Positions 8,527 through 18,363 of a DNA stretch of 64,000 bases are shown piece after piece (position 1 is the stretch's first letter; every line of letters starts with the position of its first letter). Below the pieces are notes generated by a model. It was not told the DNA's origin. It worked only from the letters and a program-made list of their open reading frames with translations, and did not search any database. The stretch is from JBBRHQ01 sp963738305 (GTDB taxonomy: Bacteria; Actinomycetota; Thermoleophilia; Solirubrobacterales; 70-9). Location: contig CAVTVU010000007.1 in the NCBI GenBank assembly GCA_963738305.1, forward strand, positions 124,001-188,000, written 5' to 3'. Made by a program: the position numbers and the translations under genes.

Positions 8527-8530
<4 letters not shown>
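7737..8530 (-). CDS. ABC-2 type transporter permease (frameshifted twice)
   Basis: The permease partner of the ATPase gene next door; the two overlap by ATGA. The N-terminus (MSAERKARMRRLEPAAITGVMSREVANFRTFWKATTFSA) is in one frame up to about 8415. The next transmembrane part (LLEPTIYLLAFGLGLG, then VEFVGTGMVATAVIFSAAFP) is one base out of frame. A second slip near 7790 is needed to reach the usual C-terminus (MWRLAVRRMTLRLVD, stop 7737-7739). With both corrected, the protein is about 265 residues with six helices, normal for DrrB/NodJ-type ABC-2 permeases. It would export lipids, drugs or polysaccharide together with the ATPase. Intact flanks suggest sequence errors rather than decay. Confidence 0.75.
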
Positions 8531-9447
<917 letters not shown>

Positions 9448-9453
9448 CTCTCC

Positions 9454-9459
9454 AGGGTA
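9454..9459 (-). promoter_or_regulatory. Candidate -10 box (TACCCT) of the ABC exporter operon
   Basis: TACCCT on the minus strand lies 6 bases before the GTG at 9447. The intervening GGAGAG is too close to the start to serve as a normal Shine-Dalgarno sequence, so leaderless initiation is more likely. Confidence 0.4.
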
Positions 9460-9532
9460 GAGCGCGCCGCGGGACGGGCCGCGAGGCCCGGCGACTCAAG
9501 TCTGTGACCGGGCGTGCCGATACCTGTTGCCA

Positions 9533-10426
9533 ATGCCTTCCTCGAGCAAGACACGCTTGCCGCGGCTGCTCGCGCTCTGCGCCCTTCTGACCCTGGCAGT
9601 CGGCGGCTCGGTCGCCCTCGCCCGTGGCGGCGCCTCGGGCAAGGTGACGATCGATTCTCACAAGATCGGCTCGGCCACCGCCAAGTGCCCGCGGGGAACA
9701 GGTGTTATCGCCGGTGGCTTCGACTCCCCGGGCTTCAGCCCGGGCAACAACCAGGCTGCGGCGGTGCGGATCGGCTCCCAACGGGTTGGTAGCCGCAAGC
9801 TGAAGACGACCGGATACAACTTCGGCGACGAGTCGGGCGTTCTCAAGTCCCTCGCCTACTGCTCTCCCCGTGGACGCGGGATCCGGGTCGGATCAGACAA
9901 GGTCTTCGTCGGCCCCCAGTCCGCCGGCGTCGCGGTCGCCACCTGCCCCGGAAGCAGCAGGGCGGTAGCGGGCGGGTTTGCCAGCCCCGGGTTCTCCGCC
10001 GCCGCCGCGCCGCGGGTGATCACCCTGACCTCGAAGCGGGTCGGACCAAACCAGTGGCGGGTCGAGGGCTTCAACCTCGGCGACGACAACAACGGCAACA
10101 ACAGCTCCGATCCGCATCCCGGGACGCTGATCGCCTACGCCTACTGTCTCGATGACGCGCCGAAGATCGTCGTCCGCCACAAGCGGGTGGCGGCCGGCCT
10201 GCGCGGCCAGGTGAAGTCGTTCAAGGTCCACTGCCCACGACGAATGAGGGCGCTGTCGGGCGGGTTCGACGGCAACATCTATCTCTCGGCGAATGCGACC
10301 GCTTCCGGCGCTGTCGTCTCCAGGCGCGCCGACCACGGGCACGCCTGGCGGTTCGGGGCCCTGAGCATCTCCGAGCGCTCGGCCAAGTCCACGGGATACG
10401 CCTACTGCGTCCCCCGGCACCGCTGA
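9533..10426 (+). CDS. Secreted protein with three tandem C-x-GGF repeats, unknown
   Basis: The 297-residue product has a Sec signal peptide (LPRLLALCALLTLAVGGSVALA). Three imperfect repeats of about 85-95 residues follow. Each has a KxxCP..sGVIAGGF-type opening (RGTGVIAGGF, SSRAVAGGF, RMRALSGGF), an SxR/VSRR strand, a W/Y-containing GxN(F/L)GD or GxLS segment and a closing AYC motif. Each unit contains two cysteines, probably one disulfide, which fits an extracellular beta domain. I chose the ATG at 9533 rather than the in-frame TTG at 9527; GATACC lies 8 bases upstream of the ATG. No family name is recognised. Confidence 0.7.
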   Translation: MPSSSKTRLPRLLALCALLTLAVGGSVALARGGASGKVTIDSHKIGSATAKCPRGTGVIAGGFDSPGFSPGNNQAAAVRIGSQRVGSRKLKTTGYNFGDESGVLKSLAYCSPRGRGIRVGSDKVFVGPQSAGVAVATCPGSSRAVAGGFASPGFSAAAAPRVITLTSKRVGPNQWRVEGFNLGDDNNGNNSSDPHPGTLIAYAYCLDDAPKIVVRHKRVAAGLRGQVKSFKVHCPRRMRALSGGFDGNIYLSANATASGAVVSRRADHGHAWRFGALSISERSAKSTGYAYCVPRHR

Positions 10427-10467
10427 CCCGGCTTAGCGCAGAGCCGACAGCAGCCCCTCCGGTCGCA

Positions 10468-10473
10468 TAGGCT
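10468..10473 (+). promoter_or_regulatory. Candidate -10 box (TAGGCT) of the 73-aa ORF
   Basis: TAGGCT ends 9 bases before the ATG at 10483, with no Shine-Dalgarno sequence. It matches the recurrent spacing seen elsewhere in the window and supports the small downstream gene being real. Confidence 0.35.
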
Positions 10474-10482
10474 CGGCCGACC

Positions 10483-10704
10483 ATGGCGACGGACGCTGTC
10501 GGGGACTATCTGAGCCGGCCGATGACGCCCGCCGACCCGGTCATCCTCGAAGCGGTCGAGTCCGGTCCGATCGCGCTCGATCAGGCCCTGAAGATGGGCC
10601 GACCCGCAACTCGACGCCTTCAACGACTGGAGCTGCTGCGGGATCGCTATGACCCGGACGGCCGCTTCCACTCCTGGATGGGGCTGCCCGGGGAGGCTGG
10701 TTGA
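10483..10704 (+). CDS. Small hypothetical protein (73 aa)
   Basis: The 73-residue product is soluble and charged. It contains an ILEAVESGPIALDQALKMG segment followed by an RRLQRLELLRDRYD helix. The first half resembles a short winged-helix or unit-recruitment turn, but too little is present to name a domain. The TAGGCT box upstream and GC-rich third positions support expression. It precedes the DUF3089 gene by 92 bases, which has its own ribosome site. Confidence 0.45.
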   Translation: MATDAVGDYLSRPMTPADPVILEAVESGPIALDQALKMGRPATRRLQRLELLRDRYDPDGRFHSWMGLPGEAG

Positions 10705-10796
10705 GTACCGGCCGCCCCGAACGGCTAGTGTCCGTGTTCAGGGACGAGGAGCCGGGAGGTTGCCCTCTCGGCAGGTGCGCAACGAGAGGAGCCGGG

Positions 10797-11951
10797 ATGA
10801 CGTTGACGATCGGTCGTGGAAGCTGCGGACGGCGTGCGCTGCTGTGGTTCGCGGGAGCGTTGCTGGCGGCTGCCTGCATCGCGGTCTTCCCGTCGAACGC
10901 CGGCGCCGCAACCAAGTGGCTCTGCCGCCCTGGACTCGCCGACAACCCTTGCACGCCGAGCCTGAAGACGACCGAGATCTCGCCGAGCGGGGAGATCGAG
11001 GGGGTCAAGAACGTGAAGCCTGCCAAGCACCCGAAGATCGACTGCTTCTACGTCTATCCGACGGTCAGTGACCAGACCGGGCCCAACGCGACCCGCAGGA
11101 TCGACCCCGAGGAGCGCTCGATCGCCCTCTACCAGGCCGCCCGCTACTCGCGGCTCTGCCGCGTCTTCGCCCCGATGTACCGTCAGGTGACGGTTCCGAC
11201 TCTGCTCGCCGAAGGCATAGGCGGATTCACCCCGAAGAGACTGCAGATCGCCTATTCAGGGGTGCTCGCGGCCTGGCGCACCTATCTGAAGAAGTACAAC
11301 CACGGCCGCGGCGTGGTTCTGATCAGCCACTCGCAGGGCACGATCCATCTCCGCAAGCTGGTCAGTGAGCAGATCGACCCAAAGCCCAGACTGCGGAAGC
11401 GGCTGCTCTCGGCGATCCTGCTCGGCGGCAACGTCGAGGTGGCCAAGGGCAAGAAGATCGGCGGCGACTTCAAGCACGTCGGGGCCTGCCGGTCGGCCCG
11501 CCAGACCGGGTGCGTGATCGCCTTCTCGACCTTCGACGCCCCGGTCCCTTCCGACGCGCTCTTCGGCCACTCCAGCGATCCCGCCAAGCGCGATGTCCTC
11601 TGCGCCAACCCGGCGGCCCTCAGGGGCGGCTCGGCCAAGCTCGACTCGATCTTCCCGTCGGAGCCCTTCGCTCCGGGCACGATCATCGGCGGCGCGACGC
11701 TCGCGGTCGGGGCTCCGACCCCGGACGTGAACACCCCGTGGTACGAGCTGAAGGGCGGCTATCGCGGCGGCTGCTCGGCCGCCGACGGCGCCCACGTCCT
11801 GCAGATCTCCTCGCTGGGCGGCGCCCCGTTGCTCAACGCGGTTCCGGATGCGACCTGGGGGCTGCACCTGGTCGATGCCAACATCGCACTCGGGAACCTT
11901 GTCCGGGTCGTCGGCAAGGAGACCCGCGCCTACCTGCGGGCGCATCGCTAA
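10797..11951 (+). CDS. Secreted DUF3089 alpha/beta-hydrolase-like protein
   Basis: The 384-residue protein starts at ATG 10797, 7-12 bases after GAGAGGAGCC. It has a signal peptide (RRALLWFAGALLAAACIAVFPSNAGA). The mature part opens with the DUF3089 block IDCFYVYPTVSDQ and continues with RLCRVFAPMYRQVT. Its nucleophile elbow is LISHSQG (Ser in SxSxG) within VVLISHSQGT. The later GWGLH-like segment (TWGLHLVDANIALGNL) holds the usual C-terminal His. DUF3089 proteins are secreted, lipase/esterase-like hydrolases of unknown substrate. Six or more cysteines suggest disulfides. It stands alone, tail-to-tail with the next lipoprotein gene. Confidence 0.85.
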   Translation: MTLTIGRGSCGRRALLWFAGALLAAACIAVFPSNAGAATKWLCRPGLADNPCTPSLKTTEISPSGEIEGVKNVKPAKHPKIDCFYVYPTVSDQTGPNATRRIDPEERSIALYQAARYSRLCRVFAPMYRQVTVPTLLAEGIGGFTPKRLQIAYSGVLAAWRTYLKKYNHGRGVVLISHSQGTIHLRKLVSEQIDPKPRLRKRLLSAILLGGNVEVAKGKKIGGDFKHVGACRSARQTGCVIAFSTFDAPVPSDALFGHSSDPAKRDVLCANPAALRGGSAKLDSIFPSEPFAPGTIIGGATLAVGAPTPDVNTPWYELKGGYRGGCSAADGAHVLQISSLGGAPLLNAVPDATWGLHLVDANIALGNLVRVVGKETRAYLRAHR

Positions 11952-11972
11952 GGAGGATCTGAGAGCCCTGGC

Positions 11973-12908
11973 CTAGGCCGGCTTCCGGCTCCGGGTCAGC
12001 GTGCCGACGACGTCGATCGTGCCGCCGTCGCTGCGCCAGCGGAAGTCCAGGTGGTCGCCGACCACCCGGATCGAGACTTTGCCGGACGCGCACTCGTCCT
12101 GGCCTTGGGTGATCGTCTCCTTGTAGTGGAAGCGGCGGCCCTTCAGGCCCCCGAACACCCAATCCCCTGAGCAGGGGAAGGTGGGGTAGTCGATGTAACC
12201 GCCACGGCGTCCGCGCACCAGCCTCGTCAGCCGGAGGCGGGTGAAGAAGTGCGAGTGCACCTTGCCTGGTCCGAACTGGCGCAGCGTCCCCTCGTAGATT
12301 CCGCGCAGCCGGCTCATGTAGGCCTGCTCGACAGTGGGAAAGGTGAAGACGGCTTCGCTGGGCGGTCGGGGCGGGCAGCGCTTGCCGGCCATGCCGCCGA
12401 GCGTCTTTCGGGACGCCCGGACGGCGGCGACGCGGGCCCGGTCGACGTCCGCGACGTAGGAGTCGCCGAACCGCTTCCGAAGCTCGCGGGTGTCGTAATC
12501 GCGCTCGGCTGCGACCCTGCCCTGAAAGTCGGCCAGATCCTGGATCTGGTCTGAATAGTCGCGCTGGGCGTTGAGGAACTCCTTCATGTCCGCCCTGGCG
12601 TCGTCGTCCGGCTTCAGCGCGTCGAGCCTCTTAACGGTCTCGCCGATCAGCTTGGCGTCCGCGTCGAGCAGGACCCTGCGCTGCTGCTCGATGTAGTACT
12701 CGGCGGTTGCGGCGTCCCGGGGAGCGCCGAACTCCCAGTCATCGGCGAAGGCGTCCGCCCGCTGCTCGGCCTGCTGGCAGATATCCCCGGCGGAGCTGGC
12801 CAGCTCGTCGGGCGATTGCGAGTCGTCACCTCCCGAGCCGCAACCCATGATCGCGAGCGCGACGATGGTGAGGGTGGCAAAGATGGTTGAGCTTCCCCGA
12901 TTGCGCAT
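11973..12908 (-). CDS. Putative lipoprotein, unknown function
   Basis: The start at ATG 12908 follows GGGAGGACGCAG, a strong ribosome site, so the longer upstream frame is discarded. The 311-residue product has a lipoprotein signal with lipobox (A)IMG-C at about residue 21, then a GSGGDDSQ linker. Residues 30-190 are largely helical and charged, including a QQAEQRADAFADDWEF segment and YIEQQRRVLLDADAKLIGETVKRL. The last 120 residues are beta-rich with paired cysteines and an ending VVGTLTRSRKPA. It may sit outside the membrane as a binding or stalk protein. No family is recognised. Confidence 0.7.
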   Translation of the reverse strand: MRNRGSSTIFATLTIVALAIMGCGSGGDDSQSPDELASSAGDICQQAEQRADAFADDWEFGAPRDAATAEYYIEQQRRVLLDADAKLIGETVKRLDALKPDDDARADMKEFLNAQRDYSDQIQDLADFQGRVAAERDYDTRELRKRFGDSYVADVDRARVAAVRASRKTLGGMAGKRCPPRPPSEAVFTFPTVEQAYMSRLRGIYEGTLRQFGPGKVHSHFFTRLRLTRLVRGRRGGYIDYPTFPCSGDWVFGGLKGRRFHYKETITQGQDECASGKVSIRVVGDHLDFRWRSDGGTIDVVGTLTRSRKPA

Positions 12909-13007
12909 CTGCGTCCTCCCTGCGGACGTGACCTGGACTGGACAGAGCCCATGCTCCCATCCCGAACGCCACCTCCCAAATCGTCTACCCTCTTTTGGGG
13001 CCAAGCG

Positions 13008-14384
13008 ATGCGCGGGGAAGCCAGACATGGGGGAAGGCGCTGGATCGGGATGATGCTGGCCGCCCTGCTGCTCGCCGCCGGGCTCGCGGCGATCGCCGCG
13101 GCGAAGCCTCACAAGCCGAAGACGACGACCAAGCGGATCTCGGTTCGCTCCAACCGGTCCGAGGTCAACGCCGACAACGACTTCGGTGCGATCTCCGCCA
13201 ACGGGCGCTTCGTGACCTTCGAGTCGGTCGGCAAGTTCACCAAGGGCGACAGCATCGCGACCGAGGACGTCTTCCGCCATGATCGCAAGACGGGCAAGAC
13301 CCGCCGCGTCAGCCTCAAGTCCAACGGCCGGCAGGTGCCCGGCGGCGGCGCCAACGACTCCGCGATCTCCGGCAACGGACGCTACGTCGCCTTCCACGCC
13401 GAGGGCGCGTTCGTGCCCGGGGACACCAACGGCAGGGACGACGTCTACGTCAAGGACATGAAGACCGGCAAGGTGAGGCGCGCCAGCATCCGCTCCGACG
13501 GCTCCGAGCTTGCATACGACAGCCTTCACCCAGCGATCTCCGGCAACGGCCGCTTTGTCGCCTTTGACTCCGAGGGCCCTTTCGTCGGAGCCGACACCAA
13601 CACGATCTCAGACGTCTTCCGGCACGACATGAAGACCGGGAAGACGATCCGGGTCGACATCCGCTCCGACGGCACCCAGACCGAGTACACCCCCGCGATC
13701 AATTTCGGCGCCGACAGCGAAGAGCCCAGCATCTCGGGGGACGGGAACCTGATCGCCTACGAGTCCATTGACGACACGATGACCGCCGAGCCCGACTACG
13801 ACAACAAGATCGACACCGACGTCTTCGTCCGCAACGTCAGGCAGGGCAAGACCCTGCGAGCCAGCATCAAGCCGAACGGGACCGAGGCCGCCGGCGCAGC
13901 AAATCAGAACAACAGCTTCTCGGCGATCTCGGGGAACGGCCGATTCGTCGCCTTCACCGCCGATGAATTCGGCGACTTCGTCCCCGGCGACACGAACAAC
14001 ACCTTCGACGTCTACGTCAAGGACCTGAGGACCGGCGCGATTGGCCGGGTCAGCGTGAAGAGCGACGGATCGCAGTCGCCGGACCCGAGCGGCGGCCCGA
14101 CCTCTGTCTCGGGCAACGGCAACCGGGTCGCCTTCGAGTCGAACGCGCAGCTTGTTCCCGGCGATTCGAGCGGCATGTTGCGCGACGTCTACATCCGCGA
14201 TCGCAAGGCGAAGCGGACGATCAGGGCGAGCGTCACCACGAAGCGCAAGGAGGTGCTCGCCGACCATCAGCTGCCGGCGCTCTCAGCCGACGGTCACTGG
14301 CTCGCCTTCTCCTCGATGGGCAAGCTGACCGCGGGCGACTCCGGCATGGACTTCGACGTCTTCGAGCGGGGCCCGATCCGTTAG
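13008..14384 (+). CDS. Secreted TolB/PD40-type beta-propeller protein
   Basis: The 458-residue product has an N-terminal signal/anchor (WIGMMLAALLLAAGLAAIAAA). About six or seven repeats of roughly 60 residues follow, each with the pattern AISGNGRFVAFxS, then PGDTNxxxDVYVKDxxTG and RxSxxSDG. This is the WD40-like PD40 propeller seen in TolB and in many secreted actinobacterial proteins. It likely forms a closed propeller for binding cell-wall or extracellular partners; no enzyme site is evident. The next gene on the opposite strand ends only 4 bases away. Confidence 0.75.
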   Translation: MRGEARHGGRRWIGMMLAALLLAAGLAAIAAAKPHKPKTTTKRISVRSNRSEVNADNDFGAISANGRFVTFESVGKFTKGDSIATEDVFRHDRKTGKTRRVSLKSNGRQVPGGGANDSAISGNGRYVAFHAEGAFVPGDTNGRDDVYVKDMKTGKVRRASIRSDGSELAYDSLHPAISGNGRFVAFDSEGPFVGADTNTISDVFRHDMKTGKTIRVDIRSDGTQTEYTPAINFGADSEEPSISGDGNLIAYESIDDTMTAEPDYDNKIDTDVFVRNVRQGKTLRASIKPNGTEAAGAANQNNSFSAISGNGRFVAFTADEFGDFVPGDTNNTFDVYVKDLRTGAIGRVSVKSDGSQSPDPSGGPTSVSGNGNRVAFESNAQLVPGDSSGMLRDVYIRDRKAKRTIRASVTTKRKEVLADHQLPALSADGHWLAFSSMGKLTAGDSGMDFDVFERGPIR

Positions 14385-14387
14385 GCG

Positions 14388-16178
14388 CTAGCCGTAGAGG
14401 TCTTCGAAGCGCTCCGCGTAGCGCTCGTTGATCACGTTGCGCTTCACCTTCAGGGTCGGGGTCAGCTCGCCAGCCTCCTGCGAGAGGTCCTGCTCGAGGA
14501 TGAAGAACTTCTTGATCTGCTCGACCTGGGCGTAGTTGGAGTTTGCGCGGTCCAGCTCGAGCTGGATCAGCTCGATCACCCGCTGCTCCGTGGCCAGCTC
14601 GGCGATTGTTCCCGGAAGACCCTGGTCCGCGGCCCAGGGCAGGATCTCCTCCTCGTCGAGCGTGATCAGCGCGGTCGGGAAGGGGCGGCGGTCGCCGTGC
14701 ATGATCGCCTGGGAGATCCAGCGCGATTGCTTGAGGTCGTTCTCGATATTGGCCGGCGTCAGGTTCTTGCCACCGGCGGTGATGATGATGTCCTTCTTGC
14801 GGCCCGTGATGCTCAGGAAGCCGTCCTCGTCGAGAGAGCCCAGATCCCCGGTGTGAAACCAGCCGTCGGAGTCCTTGGCCTCCGCGGTCGCCTCCGGGTT
14901 GCCCCAGTACCCGCGGAAGACGTTGGGCCCCCGCATCAGCACCTCGCCGTCGTCCGCGACCCTGATCTCGACTCCCGGCATCGGCTGCCCAACGGTGCCC
15001 ACCCTCTGGGCCTCGAGCCTGTTGACGGTGCCGACCCCGTTAGTCTCGGTCAGCCCATAACCCTCGAGCACCGGAACGCCGGCGGCGAGGAAGAAGCTGA
15101 GGATCTCGGGAGCGATCGGGGCCGCGCCGCTGACGGCGCGCCGCACGTCACCGCCGAAGATCGCCCGCACCTTTGAGAACAAAGCCTCATCGGCCTGCTC
15201 GTAGGCGGCGCGGAGGTCCTCGGGCACCTCTTCGCCAGCTTCCTCCAGCTCGCGCACCCGCAGCCCGACTTTTACGGCGCCCTCGATCTGGCCCGGCTCG
15301 GCCTGGGAGGTGACGAGCGTGTAGAGCTTCTCGAAGATCCGCGGCACCGAGGGGAAGTAGGTCGGATGGGTCTCGGTCAGCTCTGGGATGACCGCCTTGG
15401 TGTCGCCGCCGAAGTAGACGATCGTGGCGCCGATCTCGAAGGAGCCGACCTGGACCGTCTGCGCGAAGACGTGGGCGAGCGGCAGGAAGAGGTAGGAGAC
15501 CTCGTCATCGCCTATGAAATCCGTCTCGTTGATCATCGGACCCAGCGATGCGCAGTTGAGGTGGGTGAGCACGCAGCCCTTCGGCGGGCCCGTGGTTCCG
15601 GAGGTGTAGATGAACACACAGGGGTCGTCGAGGCCCATGCCCTCGGCGCGGCCTGCGAGCTGGGCCTCGTCGCCGCCTCGACCGCGCTCCCTCAGGTCCT
15701 CGAGGGTGGTCTCGCCGTCGTCGATGCCGATCACCTGGCGCAGGTCGGGGAGGCCGGCGCGAACCTCCTCGAGCTTGGCGATCTGGGCCGAGTTCTCGCA
15801 GATCGCCACCACGGCGCCGGAGTTCCCTGCGACCCACTCGCACTCCTTTGGGGAGTTCGTCGGGTAGATCGGGACGACGACCGCCCCGGTGGCCGAGACG
15901 GCGAAGCTGGCATAGGTCCACTCGGGAGACGTGTCGGCGAGGATGCACACCCGGTCGCCCGGCTCGACCCCGAGATCGATCAGGCCCAGGGCGATCTCCT
16001 GGACGATCACGGCCACCTCCTCGTAGCTGACCTCGCGCCACTCCCCGTCCGTGACCTTGTGGCGAACCGCGGTCGCCCCGCCGAAGCTGGCGGCGGCGCG
16101 GGCGGCGATATCGGCGATCGTGTGCTCGACCGGCGGCAGCTCGGGCCCGGCCGTGCTCCTGGTCACGCTGGCTTCCAT
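14388..16178 (-). CDS. Long-chain acyl-CoA synthetase (AMP-forming, FadD15-like)
   Basis: The 596-residue enzyme has the full adenylate-forming signature: P-loop YTSGTTGPPKG near residue 192, the GYGLTETNG motif, the TGDLG hinge region and a C-terminal GGKNLTPANIEN lysine motif. The start follows GGAGGAGGAGAG. It would activate free fatty acids to acyl-CoA at the membrane, feeding beta-oxidation or lipid synthesis. The long helical insert around LRVRELEEAGEEVPEDLRAAYEQ is typical of the FadD15/FAA1 group. A wax-ester synthase/DGAT gene (26978) and a PlsC-like gene (245) in the same window could use its product. Confidence 0.93.
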   Translation of the reverse strand: MEASVTRSTAGPELPPVEHTIADIAARAAASFGGATAVRHKVTDGEWREVSYEEVAVIVQEIALGLIDLGVEPGDRVCILADTSPEWTYASFAVSATGAVVVPIYPTNSPKECEWVAGNSGAVVAICENSAQIAKLEEVRAGLPDLRQVIGIDDGETTLEDLRERGRGGDEAQLAGRAEGMGLDDPCVFIYTSGTTGPPKGCVLTHLNCASLGPMINETDFIGDDEVSYLFLPLAHVFAQTVQVGSFEIGATIVYFGGDTKAVIPELTETHPTYFPSVPRIFEKLYTLVTSQAEPGQIEGAVKVGLRVRELEEAGEEVPEDLRAAYEQADEALFSKVRAIFGGDVRRAVSGAAPIAPEILSFFLAAGVPVLEGYGLTETNGVGTVNRLEAQRVGTVGQPMPGVEIRVADDGEVLMRGPNVFRGYWGNPEATAEAKDSDGWFHTGDLGSLDEDGFLSITGRKKDIIITAGGKNLTPANIENDLKQSRWISQAIMHGDRRPFPTALITLDEEEILPWAADQGLPGTIAELATEQRVIELIQLELDRANSNYAQVEQIKKFFILEQDLSQEAGELTPTLKVKRNVINERYAERFEDLYG

Positions 16179-16287
16179 CTCTCCTCCTCCGCCGGCTCCG
16201 GCGCTAGTGAATGGCTCCCATGATGCCGACTCTCGCAGGCCCGCCGGTAATGCTCAAGCCCTCCGCGGGGAGGGCCGATGAAACGGC

Positions 16288-18363
16288 GTGGCCCCAGAAG
16301 CGTCGTCCTCCCACCGGTCGTCGACCGCCCTGCTGGCATTCCTCGTGCTCGGCGGGTGCGGCCTCGCCGTCCATGCCGTGCACGGCGCCACGATCGCCCA
16401 TCCCGGCGCCGACACCGCGATCGCCGACTGGCTCTACTGCGCGCTGTTCGCGCTCGCGGCGCTCGCCTGCGCGCTGCGCGCGAGCCTGGAGCGGCGCCGT
16501 GGTGGCCCGGCCCTTCCCTGGGCGACCGCCGCTGCGGGCGTCGTGCTCTGGGGCGCCGCCGAGGTCTCCTTCCGCCTCATCGAGACGGATCCGACCTCCT
16601 CCTACCCGGCGCTCACGCAGGGGCTCCTGCTGCTCAGCTTCGCCCTGGCGACGATCACCCTCGTCCTGCTCGCCCGGGAACGGATCGACGGCTTCGGCAA
16701 GGGGCTGGCGCTGGACGGGCTGATCGGCGGCCTCGCGATCTCCTCGATTGCCGCGAGCCTGCTCTTCCCGGTTTCCTCGGGCGGCGCGATCGACCAGGCC
16801 GGCCCTCCCGCCGTCTTCCTCCTTGCCGACCTCGCGATCCTCGCCCTCGTAATCGTCAGCATCGCGCTCACAGGCTGGCGCCCGGGGCGGTGCTGGGCGC
16901 TGATCTCGGCGGGGATCGTGGTCAACACCGTGGGCAATATCGCCCTCGTGCAGGCGACCAACGGCGGCACCTTCGAGCGCGGCAGCCCGGTCGACACGCT
17001 CTATGTCTCCTCGGCCCTGCTGCTCGGCCTGGCGACCGCATACCCGATCCGCCCAGTCGTGAGCCGTCACCCCGATGACGCGCGCCGTGTGGTGGCGCCG
17101 CTCCTCGCCGCGGGCCTCGCCTTGAGCCTGCTCTGCGTCGCCGCCTTCACGGAGATCGCCCCGGTCGCGGTGCTGCTGGCGGCCGCCACGCTTGCCCTGG
17201 TCGTGGTGCGCACCGCTCTCGCCTTCCGCGACAACCAGCACCTGCTCGAGGCGCGCCAGCGCGACGCGCTCAGTGACGGGCTGACCGGGCTCGGCAACCG
17301 GCGCAAGCTGATGACCGACCTCGAGGACTCGATGCTGGAGGTGGGGGAAGGCAGGCAGCGCAGCCTGATCCTCTTCGACCTTGACGGCTTCAAGCGCTAC
17401 AACGACACCTTCGGCCACCCCGCCGGCGACACCCTGCTGGCCAGGCTGGGAGCCAACCTGCGCTCGGCCGTCTCGGCCCACGGCGAGGCATACCGGATCG
17501 GCGGCGACGAATTCTGCGCGCTGGTCCGCACCGACGAGCTGAAGGAGGAGGCGATCATCGCCGGCGCCTGCGAGGCGCTCTCGGACAGCGGCAGCGGTTT
17601 CTCGGTCCGCCCCTCCTACGGCGCGGTCGCGCTCGGGCGGGAGGCGGCGAGCGCTCCGCAAGCGCTCCACGAGGCGGACCAACGGATGTACGCGCACAAG
17701 CAGGGCCGGCCCGGGTCGGTCACCCGCGAGGCCCGCGCGGTCCTGCTCAGCATCCTCTCCGAGCGCGAGCCCACCCTCGACGAGCACCTGCACGCGGTTG
17801 CCCGTCTCGCCCAGCTCGTGGGGGACGAGCTGGGCCTCGAGGGGGAGGAGCTCGATGTCGTGGTCCGGGCCGCAGAGCTGCACGACATCGGCAAGATGGC
17901 GATGCCGGACTCGATCCTGCGCAAGCCCGGGCCGCTGAGCGAGCCGGAGTGGGAGATCATGCGCCGCCACCCCGTGGTCGGCGAGCGGATCCTCAGCTCG
18001 GTCCCTGCCCTGGGGCCGGTGGCAAAGGTGGTGCGCTCGACCCACGAGCGGATCGACGGGGAGGGCTACCCGGATGGCCTGGCCGGGAAGGAGATCCCGC
18101 TGGGCCCGCGGATCGTCTTCGTCTGCGACGCCTACAACGCGATGCGCACGGAGCGCTCCTACGACAGCGCCCGCTCGCACACCGAGGCGATCGCCGAATT
18201 GCGGCAGGAAGCCGGGACCAGGTTCGACCCGGTCGTCGTCGAGGCGCTCTGCCGGGTCGTCCCCGAGTACATGCGGGCCGGGGACCCGCGCATCGACGAA
18301 GACGAGCAGGCGTTCCTCGACGAGGTCGGGCCTCGGGGATTGCGCCGACAGGGAGCGCCCTAG
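16288..18363 (+). CDS. Membrane GGDEF + HD-GYP dual-domain c-di-GMP enzyme
   Basis: The 691-residue protein starts at GTG. Residues about 10-320 hold roughly eight transmembrane helices, a sensor-like membrane region. A diguanylate cyclase domain follows with intact GGDEF (about residue 404, RIGGDEFCAL). The RxxD inhibitory site normally five residues upstream is not present. From about 490 to 670 comes an HD-GYP phosphodiesterase domain with HDIGKM (about 531), a RRHPVVGERIL block and HERIDGEGYPDG (about 592). Both halves keep their key residues, so it may both make and degrade c-di-GMP, switching by membrane signal. Its end overlaps the antiporter gene by 4 bases, tail to tail. Confidence 0.9.
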   Translation: MAPEASSSHRSSTALLAFLVLGGCGLAVHAVHGATIAHPGADTAIADWLYCALFALAALACALRASLERRRGGPALPWATAAAGVVLWGAAEVSFRLIETDPTSSYPALTQGLLLLSFALATITLVLLARERIDGFGKGLALDGLIGGLAISSIAASLLFPVSSGGAIDQAGPPAVFLLADLAILALVIVSIALTGWRPGRCWALISAGIVVNTVGNIALVQATNGGTFERGSPVDTLYVSSALLLGLATAYPIRPVVSRHPDDARRVVAPLLAAGLALSLLCVAAFTEIAPVAVLLAAATLALVVVRTALAFRDNQHLLEARQRDALSDGLTGLGNRRKLMTDLEDSMLEVGEGRQRSLILFDLDGFKRYNDTFGHPAGDTLLARLGANLRSAVSAHGEAYRIGGDEFCALVRTDELKEEAIIAGACEALSDSGSGFSVRPSYGAVALGREAASAPQALHEADQRMYAHKQGRPGSVTREARAVLLSILSEREPTLDEHLHAVARLAQLVGDELGLEGEELDVVVRAAELHDIGKMAMPDSILRKPGPLSEPEWEIMRRHPVVGERILSSVPALGPVAKVVRSTHERIDGEGYPDGLAGKEIPLGPRIVFVCDAYNAMRTERSYDSARSHTEAIAELRQEAGTRFDPVVVEALCRVVPEYMRAGDPRIDEDEQAFLDEVGPRGLRRQGAP

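Noticed and set aside
12951..13007. Upstream start for the PD40 propeller protein
   Set aside because: The extra 19 residues (MLPSRTPPPKSS...) precede a normal signal peptide and reduce its fit. ATG 13008 gives the better N-terminus.
16278..17078. 266-residue ORF from ATG 16278 overlapping the GGDEF/HD-GYP gene
   Set aside because: It is Arg/Pro-rich, has no hydrophobic pattern, and the overlapping frame from GTG 16288 encodes the clear membrane and catalytic domains.
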